DNA of 64,000 bases, taken from Candidatus Nitrosotalea sp. TS (GTDB lineage Archaea > Thermoproteota > Nitrososphaeria > Nitrososphaerales > Nitrosopumilaceae). A model generated the notes under the pieces. It searched no databases and was not told the DNA's origin. It worked only from the letters and a program-made list of their open reading frames with translations. A program made the position numbers and the translations under genes. Where the stretch lies: the NCBI RefSeq assembly GCF_011319465.1, contig NZ_RCMB01000007.1:124001-188000 (forward strand). The letters are read 5' to 3'. Positions 57,468 through 64,000 of this stretch are shown here, one piece after another; positions within the stretch are counted from its first letter, which is position 1, and each line of letters opens with the position of its first letter.

Positions 57468-57770
57468 ATGAGTTATAACCAAGGCGGTTTTGGAGGAAGG
57501 TCTAACCGTGGATACGGCGGCCGAGGATTCGGAGGCGGTAACAGACGATTTGACGACAATAAACCAAAACCAGTAGAAACCGGAAAGGAATACGATGTTT
57601 CCGTAACGGAAATTAGCAGAAAAGGCGACGGTATCGCAAGAGTAGAAGGATTTGTGATATTTGTCAAAAACGGCAAGGTTGGTCAGAACACTAAAGTAAA
57701 GATTACTGAGGTAGGCCAGAGATTTGCTACTGCAGATATAGTAGAAGGTTCTCAGCCAGCAGCTGAATAA
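57468..57770 (+). CDS. TRAM-domain RNA-binding protein
   Basis: A Gly/Arg-rich N-terminus (GGFGGRSNRGYGGRGFGGGN) is followed by a TRAM domain (DVSVTEISRKGDGIARVEGF, VGQNTKVKITEVGQRFATAD). Small TRAM proteins bind RNA and act as chaperones in archaea; the RGG-like tail would add RNA affinity. ATG 57468 has GGAGGTG upstream (57456-57462), so it is preferred to the long upstream extension. A hairpin terminator follows. Confidence 0.88.
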   Translation: MSYNQGGFGGRSNRGYGGRGFGGGNRRFDDNKPKPVETGKEYDVSVTEISRKGDGIARVEGFVIFVKNGKVGQNTKVKITEVGQRFATADIVEGSQPAAE

Positions 57771-57779
57771 TCAAGATAC

Positions 57780-57822
57780 CTAGTTCAAGGAACTAGATTT
57801 CCAAACTTTTCTCACTTTTTAA
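57780..57822 (+). terminator. Terminator of the TRAM gene
   Basis: CTAGTTC/GAACTAG, a 7-bp stem with an AAG loop at 57780-57796, is followed by a pyrimidine- and T-rich stretch ending TTTTT near 57819. Position right after the TRAM stop supports transcription termination. Confidence 0.6.
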
Positions 57823-57933
57823 TTTCATTTCCTAAATAAACACATAGTTGGACATTGTTCCATGGAAACACAATTTTGTATTTCAAACATACATTTCAAG
57901 AATATAACAAATAAAATAAATTTTGATAAATGT

Positions 57934-58407
57934 TTACGGGAATCCTTCTGGGCTGTGAAGCATGTCTTGTTTCAATCTAAGAGCTCGGTATATGATTGGC
58001 GCATGATCTGCCTCCACATCGGTTGTAATGTAGAGTATATGATCAAAATCTAGCGGCATTGTGATTCGTTTTATCTTTTCATATTCTACTAGAGCATATT
58101 TTCCCCTACCAATCTTATCGGAAACTTCGTTACGTGATTTCCACGCATTTATGGCAAGCTGAAGAGACTTTTGACTTTCCTCAGGAGAGAGAAAATTCTC
58201 AACTCCTTCCCTATGACTGCTGTATAGTACTTTTCCGCCCATATCAAATATTGTAGCAAAGCGAATCTTTGGATCTATGGCCATTACCTTTTCAAACAGG
58301 GACTTGTAATCCGTGTCATATATCACACTTTGAGAATGATAAAGGTTACTGGAGAAATTTAGAAGATACAGAGACAATAGCCGGAGAGAACCGAAATCAG
58401 TCAACAT
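57934..58407 (-). CDS. DUF6659-like (roadblock-like) protein
   Basis: About 157 residues with a helical N-terminal extension, then LFEKVMAIDPKIRFATIFDM, VLYSSHREGVENFLSPEESQ and KIGRGKYALVEYEKIKRITM. It shares the core of the paralogues at 11.5, 30.2, 58.5 and 58.9 kb. ATG 58407. Function unknown; the fold is probably roadblock/longin-like, as used by regulators of small GTPases. Confidence 0.68.
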   Translation of the reverse strand: MLTDFGSLRLLSLYLLNFSSNLYHSQSVIYDTDYKSLFEKVMAIDPKIRFATIFDMGGKVLYSSHREGVENFLSPEESQKSLQLAINAWKSRNEVSDKIGRGKYALVEYEKIKRITMPLDFDHILYITTDVEADHAPIIYRALRLKQDMLHSPEGFP

Positions 58408-58492
58408 AACCATGAATTTCTGATACTAAAAACCGATCAGTGATTCTTGGAGGCTATTTTTCTGAATAGTTAAATATCAAACATTTAGAGTT

Positions 58493-58873
58493 GTGGTATT
58501 GAACAAAGTTGAAGCACAGGAAATTGCAGAGAGAATAAGCGACATTAGCCCCTATGTTAGGTTTGCAGGCATCATAAATAACAACGGCTGGTTAATCTCC
58601 CATGTAAGAAGAGCCGATTTGACGCCCCTGCTTAATACAAAAAATACAAAGAACAAGTTTTCCCATCTTGCAACCCAGAGAGGCATGGCAACGCAATTTA
58701 ACAAGCAACTTGGAAATGTAAAGTTTCTCTGGGAAGAACGTGAAAAAGTTCAGACGATTTCATTTACACTAGGCAAGAACACAGTATGGGTTTCAATTGA
58801 TAAAAATGTAGTTCGTTCAGAAGTTCTCAGGATAATAGACAACTGCCTACCCATTGTAAAACATTATCAATGA
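58493..58873 (+). CDS. DUF6659-like (roadblock-like) protein
   Basis: 126 residues: EIAERISDISPYVRFAGIIN, ISHVRRADLTPLLNTKNTKN, MATQFNKQLGNVKFLWEERE and VQTISFTLGKNTVWVSIDKN. The order of core motifs is the same as in the neighbours. GTG start at 58493. It is divergent from the gene at 57934-58407 and convergent with the one ending at 58878. Confidence 0.68.
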   Translation: MVLNKVEAQEIAERISDISPYVRFAGIINNNGWLISHVRRADLTPLLNTKNTKNKFSHLATQRGMATQFNKQLGNVKFLWEEREKVQTISFTLGKNTVWVSIDKNVVRSEVLRIIDNCLPIVKHYQ

Positions 58874-58877
58874 GTCC

Positions 58878-59255
58878 CTAATCAAGCATTTCCAGTATCT
58901 TCATTGAAATTTTGCCGTGATCTAAATCAGTATTTGCAGATACATACAGAATATCATGTTCGTTAATGGGAAAACTCATGATGATTACTTTATCTCTAAG
59001 CGACATTGCAAACCTGACCTTTCCTAATTGATTGTCAAACTCTTTTCTCATCCGTGCTCTCAGAGCAACCTCGGTAAAGAGCATCTCGTCATCTTTAGGA
59101 TCCTCAAGAGACTTTAGTCCTTCACGTAGTCCCCCTGAGAGGAGTTTTCCTCTCTCGTTTATTACTCCTACAAATCGTATAGATGAATTAAGATTTAGTA
59201 CCTTTTCGCATATAGAATCATAATCCAAAGATCTGTTGGTTGACAACTTGACCAA
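58878..59255 (-). CDS. DUF6659-like (roadblock-like) protein
   Basis: 125 residues: ICEKVLNLNSSIRFVGVINE, GKLLSGGLREGLKSLEDPKD, MRKEFDNQLGKVRFAMSLRD and VIIMSFPINEHDILYVSANT. It is the closest in layout to a canonical family member: strand-helix-strand with a basic MRK-x-F helix. ATG 59255. It is the third of three adjacent paralogues. Confidence 0.72.
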   Translation of the reverse strand: MVKLSTNRSLDYDSICEKVLNLNSSIRFVGVINERGKLLSGGLREGLKSLEDPKDDEMLFTEVALRARMRKEFDNQLGKVRFAMSLRDKVIIMSFPINEHDILYVSANTDLDHGKISMKILEMLD

Positions 59256-59333
59256 CTATACCCAGACATATGAAATAGATAATACCTTCGGTAATCAATT
59301 AAAAGTAAAAAATTGATTTAAGCGTATTTCAGC

Positions 59334-59474
59334 CTAAAATCTTCTTTGTGTACGATGTTTGGGTAAACATTCACGACAATACACTGGTTTTCCTTCAAGC
59401 GGTTTGAAAGGAACCTGTGTTTCTTTTTTGCAATCCGAGCATACTGCTGGATGCATTTCCCTGTCTGCTGACAT
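59334..59474 (-). CDS. Small zinc-binding protein (CxxC-x17-CxxC type), 46 aa
   Basis: Encodes MSADREMHPAVCSDCKKETQ, then KPVYCRECLPKH and a basic end. Two CxxC knuckles about 17 residues apart and the central VPFKPLEGKPVYC match a widespread small zinc-ribbon pattern in Nitrososphaerota. ATG 59474, TAG 59334. It may bind nucleic acid; function unknown. Confidence 0.65.
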   Translation of the reverse strand: MSADREMHPAVCSDCKKETQVPFKPLEGKPVYCRECLPKHRTQRRF

Positions 59475-59617
59475 GGTTTTCAGTAAAGACCAGTTACATA
59501 AGAACTCTAGCATTTTATGTAGTTGATATTCAAGTTAAAGCAGGTCTATTAGTTCTGACAAAATGCCGCCTATATGACATTTGGACTACCACAGCAACAT
59601 CAGATTAAGAGAATGAA

Positions 59618-59682
59618 ACTGTGGCAAGTCAAGACATGATAAGCGCACTATGGTCTGGCTTGACAGGCACTAATACCACAGT
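59618..59682. ncRNA. Possible hairpin RNA in a gene-free stretch
   Basis: No gene is seen in 59475-59802. ACTGTGG (59618-59624) pairs with CCACAGT (59676-59682), and inside it GTCAAG (59628-59633) with CTTGAC (59659-59664), leaving internal loops of 3 and 11 nt and a 25-nt apical loop. The shape loosely recalls guide RNAs, but no C/D or ACA box is convincing. Confidence 0.25.
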
Positions 59683-59802
59683 CTCTTTCAAATTATACAC
59701 TATGAAAAGATAAGAAGTTGTGCAAGTATTTTCTATAACAAAAAGATCAAAAAATTTGCCTAACGATAGGCAGGCTCTACGAATAACATCATGGACAAAA
59801 AT

Positions 59803-60777
59803 CTAGTAGTGAAATATAGTATCCCCAATAGTCTTTTTCCAGTCTGCACGAATTCCGGGTTTTCCCTTTAGGCGTTCTATGTAATTGAATGCCGAGAGTC
59901 CAGCAGTTGCCCCACCTGCGCATGCTGCCACAATCTGTTTGTACGGGATGTTGGTTGCATCACCTGCAGCAAATATTGCTGGATGTGCAGTAGCATTTCC
60001 TTCAGAGATCTCAATTTCTCCCTTTGTGTTAATTTTTACCAAATGTTTTACAAAATCCAAGTTTATCTTCGAGCCCATCTCAATGAACAAACCATCCACC
60101 TGAAGGGTTGTCTCCTTGCCCGAGTTGTCTAAAACCACAATTGATTGGAGAGTATTGTTGCCAGAGATGGCCTTGATTGAGGATTGTGGCACTAGTTGTA
60201 CATTCTCCTTCTTTTCAATAGATGCAATCATCTCTTTGTCTCCTCCCAATGCACCTCCTTTGTAAATCAGGTATACTTTTGATGCCATCCTTGAAAGCAA
60301 GATTCCAGATTCTAATAGATATCCGCCCACGCCTACAGTAGCTGTTACTCTACCTTGGTAAAATGGGGCATCACATTTTGTACAGTAATGAACACCTTTG
60401 TTTGAAAATGTCGATTCGTTTTCTACACCCAGATTGTTTGGAACTTTGCCAGGAGCAAGAACGATTGATTTTGAGATATATTCAGATCTGCTTGTCTTGA
60501 CTTTCATCCCAGATTCAGTCTCCTCAATCATTTGAACAGTATCGTAAACTATCTCGCCATTGAACGAAAGATATTGGCTTTCCAATGTTTTTGCAAGCAA
60601 CGGTCCACTTGACATTAACGTGCCAGGATAATTCTCAAGCTTTGGGATCAGGTTCATTTGTCCTCCAAGATCTTTTGATATTAGTAGACAGGATGTTTTT
60701 TGTCTTGCAACGAAAATTCCCGCACTCAATCCCGCAGGACCGCCGCCAATTACAATTATTTCGTATTCTTGAACCAA
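59803..60777 (-). CDS. Thioredoxin reductase-like flavoprotein with unusual donor site
   Basis: FAD motif IIVIGGGPAGLSAGIFVARQ, redox centre Cys132-Thr-Lys-Cys135 in GVHYCTKCDAP, and FAAGDATNIPYKQIVAACAG at the end, as in TrxR. The second nucleotide-binding motif is GVGGYLLESG instead of GGGxSAxEEA, and the Arg residues that bind the NADPH phosphate are replaced by KGGALGG. So it may use another donor. TTG 60777 lies next to the stop of the RAM gene, implying one operon. Confidence 0.87.
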   Translation of the reverse strand: MVQEYEIIVIGGGPAGLSAGIFVARQKTSCLLISKDLGGQMNLIPKLENYPGTLMSSGPLLAKTLESQYLSFNGEIVYDTVQMIEETESGMKVKTSRSEYISKSIVLAPGKVPNNLGVENESTFSNKGVHYCTKCDAPFYQGRVTATVGVGGYLLESGILLSRMASKVYLIYKGGALGGDKEMIASIEKKENVQLVPQSSIKAISGNNTLQSIVVLDNSGKETTLQVDGLFIEMGSKINLDFVKHLVKINTKGEIEISEGNATAHPAIFAAGDATNIPYKQIVAACAGGATAGLSAFNYIERLKGKPGIRADWKKTIGDTIFHY

Positions 60778-60778
60778 C

Positions 60779-61009
60779 TTAGTTAATAGAGATAAGGGAG
60801 GTGAGATTGTTTATACCGTCTATATTATGCAAGTCTACATCTATTGTTTGCTTAATTTCTTGCATGTTATTTGATTCAAGTACTATCAGAATATCATATA
60901 TGCCATAAGTGGTTTTTACGGATTTTACGGTAGGGAGTTTTTTTGCCTGTTCTATTATGTTTTTTTGTTTTTTATAATCTACGTTTAGTAGAACATACGC
61001 TTCGTTCAC
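60779..61009 (-). CDS. Stand-alone Lrp/AsnC RAM-domain protein
   Basis: A 76-residue RAM domain: AYVLLNVDYKKQKNIIEQAK, TTYGIYDILIVLESNNMQEI and DGINNLTSLISIN. Starts at GTG 61009. Its stop at 60779 lies next to the start of the thioredoxin reductase-like gene, so both share a transcript. This is the only one of the four RAM genes here with an evident enzyme partner. Confidence 0.84.
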   Translation of the reverse strand: MNEAYVLLNVDYKKQKNIIEQAKKLPTVKSVKTTYGIYDILIVLESNNMQEIKQTIDVDLHNIDGINNLTSLISIN

Positions 61010-61101
61010 ACATTATGCATCAATCCAATTGTAATAAAGTTTAAGGCGTTGGTTGTAGAGTATCATTTTTAACCAAACAGCCTATGCCAATGTTTTCTAT
61101 A

Positions 61102-61614
61102 CTAGGCGCTCTTGTTACTTACATTCTTTATGGCTTGAATGATTTTCTCTTGACGTTTTGATTCTAAGAGTATTGTTTGACCATTCTTGAATTCTAGTTT
61201 TATTCCACGTTTGCCCCCAAGAGAATATGCTTTTTTTGAAATTGCGCATCTGAGGCTTAGTTGATTTTCTTCTTTTCCCCTTTGTTCATAAGGTTCACAA
61301 TTTTTGAGATCTGCAAGTGAGATCTTTTTGAACGAAGACTGGAATGGGATGATCCTTATGTACAAGCCATCATCGCGCACTTGAATTCTAAGCTTGATCG
61401 TAAGAAGTAATACTGGTAAAATGAACCCAATTGCCAAGAAAACAGAGGATGCAACTACTACTGTAGTTGTTGGAACCCTATCGCCTGTCAACTCAAAAAG
61501 CGGTGGCAGTGCAAAGTAAACACTGCCAAAGGTAATACAAAGAACAACAAGCCATATCAAAGAATGCGAAAACGTTTGCGCTTCACGGTACAAAATGTTT
61601 TTCGGGCTTTCCAT
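61102..61614 (-). CDS. Membrane protein with cytoplasmic beta domain
   Basis: Two N-terminal helices (SLIWLVVLCITFGSVYFALP, VASSVFLAIGFILPVLLL), then a soluble domain of about 90 residues (RIQVRDDGLYIRIIPFQSSF, SLGGKRGIKLEFKNGQTILL) resembling the small PH-like domains of membrane proteins such as DUF6141. ATG 61614. Function unknown. Frame intact. Confidence 0.6.
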   Translation of the reverse strand: MESPKNILYREAQTFSHSLIWLVVLCITFGSVYFALPPLFELTGDRVPTTTVVVASSVFLAIGFILPVLLLTIKLRIQVRDDGLYIRIIPFQSSFKKISLADLKNCEPYEQRGKEENQLSLRCAISKKAYSLGGKRGIKLEFKNGQTILLESKRQEKIIQAIKNVSNKSA

Positions 61615-61693
61615 TTCATAATAGTTTGACTAGCCTGATTTATATCCTAAACCAGAATCTCGCACTCAAACCAGAGATATAGTATTTGAAACA

Positions 61694-61825
61694 TTACCTA
61701 CGCTGCATCTTTTGAAGTTTAGTTGTGATAGTGACTATTTTTGTTATAATTTCGTCGTTACTACCTTTTCCTTCCAGGAATTTACAGAGCCAAACGATTT
61801 CGTCATTTGTCAGTAAATTTTCCAC
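61694..61825 (-). CDS. Small hypothetical protein, 43 aa
   Basis: GTG 61825 to TAA 61694 encodes MENLLTNDEIVWLCKFLEGK...KMQRR, amphipathic helical with a basic end. It lies between two larger minus-strand genes. The amphipathic NDEIVWLCKFLEG helix is a plausible protein-binding segment; otherwise nothing is recognised. Confidence 0.4.
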   Translation of the reverse strand: MENLLTNDEIVWLCKFLEGKGSNDEIITKIVTITTKLQKMQRR

Positions 61826-61879
61826 GATTTTCTCTTTCTAGTGTAGTATATAGTGTTGTTGTAGATATCAGGTTTTAAC

Positions 61880-62821
61880 CTAATATCTTGGTAAGACTCT
61901 AAGCCCGGTCTTTTTTGAGATTGCAATTATCGATATGATTGCAATTGCAAGTACCATGGCTGCGATTGGGCCAAATTCTGGAATCGCAAATGTGCCGATT
62001 ATTTCTATTTGCTGTGTTCCATTCTTGAATGGAATTGCAAGTGTTCTATCTGTGTGTGTAGTCATGGTCTCATTTGCCATCATATTTTGTTGGCCGTCGT
62101 TTAGAACAACGAATTCAGTATCAGTACCGTTTGAGTTTGTTGCATCAATTACTGCCCTAGGCATTGTAATTGTCAACAAGCCATCACCTGTTGTCTGAAT
62201 TGACACTGTCAAAGACTTTGATGCTGAATCTGCCTTGATATCAAGAACTTTACCGTTTGTTATAGTGTAGCTTATTGAATAACTTGTACCATCAACTTGA
62301 ATAGTGCTTGGACCCGATGATCCTCCACCAGAACCTGAGAACTTGAATGACGTAGTTGCAGATCTGTCTGGACTGCCATATTGGACAGATATTGTATACG
62401 TTCCAGCAGATTGCCATAAAAGACCAGTAGCAATCACAGAAGTAGAAAAGGTCTTGTCTGTTCCCACTGTGATCTGGTCTACTTTGATTATGTTTCCAAC
62501 TGGGTTTCTTAGAATAAGTGTAAGAGGAGTGCTGTCACCCATATAATCTCGGGTAGTACCTGACACCGTTACCTTGTCCCCATCGTTATAAGATGACTTG
62601 TCAGTTGTTACGGTTACCGCAACAGATCCTGATGACGGAGTTCCAATAGCTGAACTTGCATTATTGAGCATGTAAGAAGGAAGACTGGATGGAGTGCCTT
62701 GTCGTGCCATAGTCGTATTAGTGATATTTTGTGAATTTGCCTGCTGCGCAAATGCTGGAACTGCTATGGCAGAACCAAGTATTACTAGAAGCAGCAAAAG
62801 TCCATCAAGTCGAATATTCAA
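61880..62821 (-). CDS. Secreted Ig-like protein with PEFG C-terminal tail
   Basis: Signal peptide (LLLLLVILGSAIAVPAFAQQ), a Thr/Ser-rich linker, an Ig-like domain (VTVTTDKSSYNDGDKVTVSG), a Gly/Ser hinge, then the beta domain also found at 39.3 and 39.9 kb (YSISYTITNGKVLDIKADSA, LLTITMPRAVIDATNSNGTD), IEIIGTFAIPEFGPIAAMVL and a basic end. 313 residues, intact. Surface-anchored structural or adhesive role is inferred. Confidence 0.76.
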   Translation of the reverse strand: MNIRLDGLLLLLVILGSAIAVPAFAQQANSQNITNTTMARQGTPSSLPSYMLNNASSAIGTPSSGSVAVTVTTDKSSYNDGDKVTVSGTTRDYMGDSTPLTLILRNPVGNIIKVDQITVGTDKTFSTSVIATGLLWQSAGTYTISVQYGSPDRSATTSFKFSGSGGGSSGPSTIQVDGTSYSISYTITNGKVLDIKADSASKSLTVSIQTTGDGLLTITMPRAVIDATNSNGTDTEFVVLNDGQQNMMANETMTTHTDRTLAIPFKNGTQQIEIIGTFAIPEFGPIAAMVLAIAIISIIAISKKTGLRVLPRY

Positions 62822-63260
62822 TAATTGCGAATCAATTTACCGTTATATAAGCAATTGTAAAAAAACTTTTAATTTATGGATCAGATGTATTTGGCAAGAT
62901 TTTACCAAAAGTATTTTGTTTCAATCTAGCCAAACCTGTCAATGATTGCATTTTACAGCCATTGATTGCTGCAAGTGACAAATGATCCAATTTGTACCAA
63001 ATGACAAAATCTTGGAAACAACATTCAGATGCATCGAAGAAAACCCTCGTACCAAAGCCATCTGCCTTGGTACTTTGTGTCTGGAACAGGGCTTTCTTCA
63101 GTACATCATACGCATCTCAGATATTTAAGAAAAGGTTACAGATTTTCAGTTTTCATAATTATTATCATGAAAATAAAATAAAGAGATACGAAGACAAACC
63201 AGTATTTTCAGGATCAAAGGCTTTATGTTTTAAAAATTACACTTGTCATCAAGACAGGTT
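62822..63260. other. Gene-free stretch, 439 bp
   Basis: AT-rich. A plus-strand frame from TTG 62992 is open for 90 codons but has unlikely composition and no ribosome site. No clear promoter, repeat or RNA fold was recognised. Confidence 0.4.
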
Positions 63261-63557
63261 TTAAGATGCGTCATCTTGGCGTATAAGCGAGTCAATTTTT
63301 CGGTGTAATTCAGTCATTGCATCAAGGGTTGATTCATGCTTATCATCAAAATCTGCTAATTTTTTCAGTATTGCATCATGGTTCTCCTCTAATTCTTTGA
63401 TTCTGTTCAGTATGTGATCCTGCGAATTCGAGGTCTTCTTCTGCCTGTCATATATCCACCAGCTTACTACGCCGCCTATTATTGCGCCTGCTATTATTCC
63501 CACATACGTAGAGGCGGCATTACTCATGTCAACACAGTCTTTTGAAAGCTCTGTCAT
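63261..63557 (-). CDS. Membrane-anchored coiled-coil protein
   Basis: A short N-terminus, one helix (TYVGIIAGAIIGGVVSWWIY) and a cytoplasmic coiled coil (ILNRIKELEENHDAILKKLA, ESTLDAMTELHRKIDSLI). ATG 63557 gives the usual short N-terminus; a longer start at 63590 is possible. No known family; such proteins often organise other membrane proteins. Confidence 0.55.
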   Translation of the reverse strand: MTELSKDCVDMSNAASTYVGIIAGAIIGGVVSWWIYDRQKKTSNSQDHILNRIKELEENHDAILKKLADFDDKHESTLDAMTELHRKIDSLIRQDDAS

Positions 63558-63717
63558 GCATCCCCAAATACTCAGCAAGATCAATAACATGTTACAACAA
63601 TAAGATCATCTAGACATGTTTTCATACTTTCTATGAGTATCAATTAACGAGATTGTAAAATTGATCAAATTCTTTTTTGTTGCAATATATCACGATATCA
63701 TTAGAGAAGGAGTGAAC

Positions 63718-64000
63718 CTAGTTTGGTTTCATCAAAATCTTACCAATAAAACTACCTTTTAGCATCTTGGTGTGTGCATCTACAGCATTTTCAAAAGTAT
63801 AGATTGAATCAATTATTGATTTTATCTTTCCTTGGGACATCCAGTACAAGCCATCTACAAGTTCTGCGCGAGTCCCCTGAGTGGAGCCCAAAACATTTAT
63901 GCCTTTGAAAAATATATGTCTGAGATCAGTCTGTACATCATACCCAGTTGTGGCACCAGTTGTGACCAGAGTTGCTCCGTATTTTAGCAATGTCAGCTCC
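63718..64000 (-). CDS. Zinc-type alcohol dehydrogenase (MDR family), C-terminal part
   Basis: The frame is open to the window edge on the minus strand, so the N-terminus lies beyond 64000. It shows LLKYGATLVTTGATTGYDVQ, HIFFKGINVLGSTQGTRAEL and a final GSFIGKILMKPN, the end of a medium-chain dehydrogenase/reductase. The catalytic zinc and Rossmann parts are outside. It may act as an alcohol dehydrogenase or enoyl reductase; not determinable from this part. Confidence 0.72.
   Translation of the reverse strand, partial: ELTLLKYGATLVTTGATTGYDVQTDLRHIFFKGINVLGSTQGTRAELVDGLYWMSQGKIKSIIDSIYTFENAVDAHTKMLKGSFIGKILMKPN

Noticed and set aside
62992-63264. Plus-strand 90-codon frame from TTG 62992.
   Set aside because: Low-quality start, unusual composition and no recognisable domain; it reads as a chance frame in AT-rich DNA.
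1-64000. tRNA, rRNA, CRISPR arrays, transposases and integrases.
   Set aside because: I looked for T-loop motifs, rRNA-like blocks, regular direct repeats and transposase motifs and found none I could support. A short intron-bearing tRNA could still be missed.

Overview
The window is chromosomal DNA from an archaeon of the phylum Nitrososphaerota (Thaumarchaeota). It is AT-rich and resembles Nitrosotalea-like ammonia oxidisers, but the genus cannot be fixed from this piece and no amo genes are present. The evidence is an archaeal TBP, an archaeal psmB-psmA proteasome pair, TATA boxes about 26 nt before start codons (leaderless mRNAs), many secreted proteins with PEFG-type C-terminal sorting tails, stand-alone Lrp-type RAM proteins, DUF6659-like proteins and a class III PHA synthase. 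I found no tRNA, rRNA, CRISPR array or transposase.

Layout. 1-11 kb: the end of a sodium:solute symporter, tbp, a secreted propeller protein, then a MarR / secreted protein / MsrA operon joined by ATGA overlaps with a twin-palindrome operator, followed by small proteins, an HAD phosphatase and an HTH regulator. 11-15 kb: a candidate structured RNA, a DUF6659-like and a RAM protein, and the psmB-psmA operon. 15-23 kb: a metal region with a nickel permease, a pentapeptide-repeat protein, a Met-rich surface protein and a CopC-CopD-propeller fusion. The fusion lies between two nearly identical inverted copies of a YtkA/FixH-like gene. 23-30 kb: regulators, surface proteins, a radical SAM enzyme and small zinc-finger or HTH proteins.

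30-38.7 kb: a polyhydroxyalkanoate locus with an aldehyde dehydrogenase, patatin-like hydrolase, two alpha/beta hydrolases, a phasin fused to an AbrB domain, two more phasin-like proteins, and phaC with phaE. Together these could make, coat, regulate and mobilise PHA. 39-47 kb: PEFG-tailed surface proteins, a degenerate HD protein, a propeller, a PsbP-like protein and a secreted Lon-like protease. 47-52 kb: etfB, etfA and an ETF-quinone oxidoreductase carrying a FixX ferredoxin domain, then a RelA/SpoT-type HD hydrolase. 52-64 kb: TPR proteins, a type 1 copper protein, a TRAM protein, three DUF6659-like genes, a thioredoxin reductase-like enzyme with a RAM gene, surface proteins and the end of a zinc-type alcohol dehydrogenase.

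Sequence quality matters here. I count about 28 single-base frame breaks in 19 genes, including phaC, etfA, etfB and the ETF oxidoreductase. The protein resumes cleanly in another frame with its key residues intact. Most are probably sequencing indels, so I list these genes as single CDSs over their full restored span.
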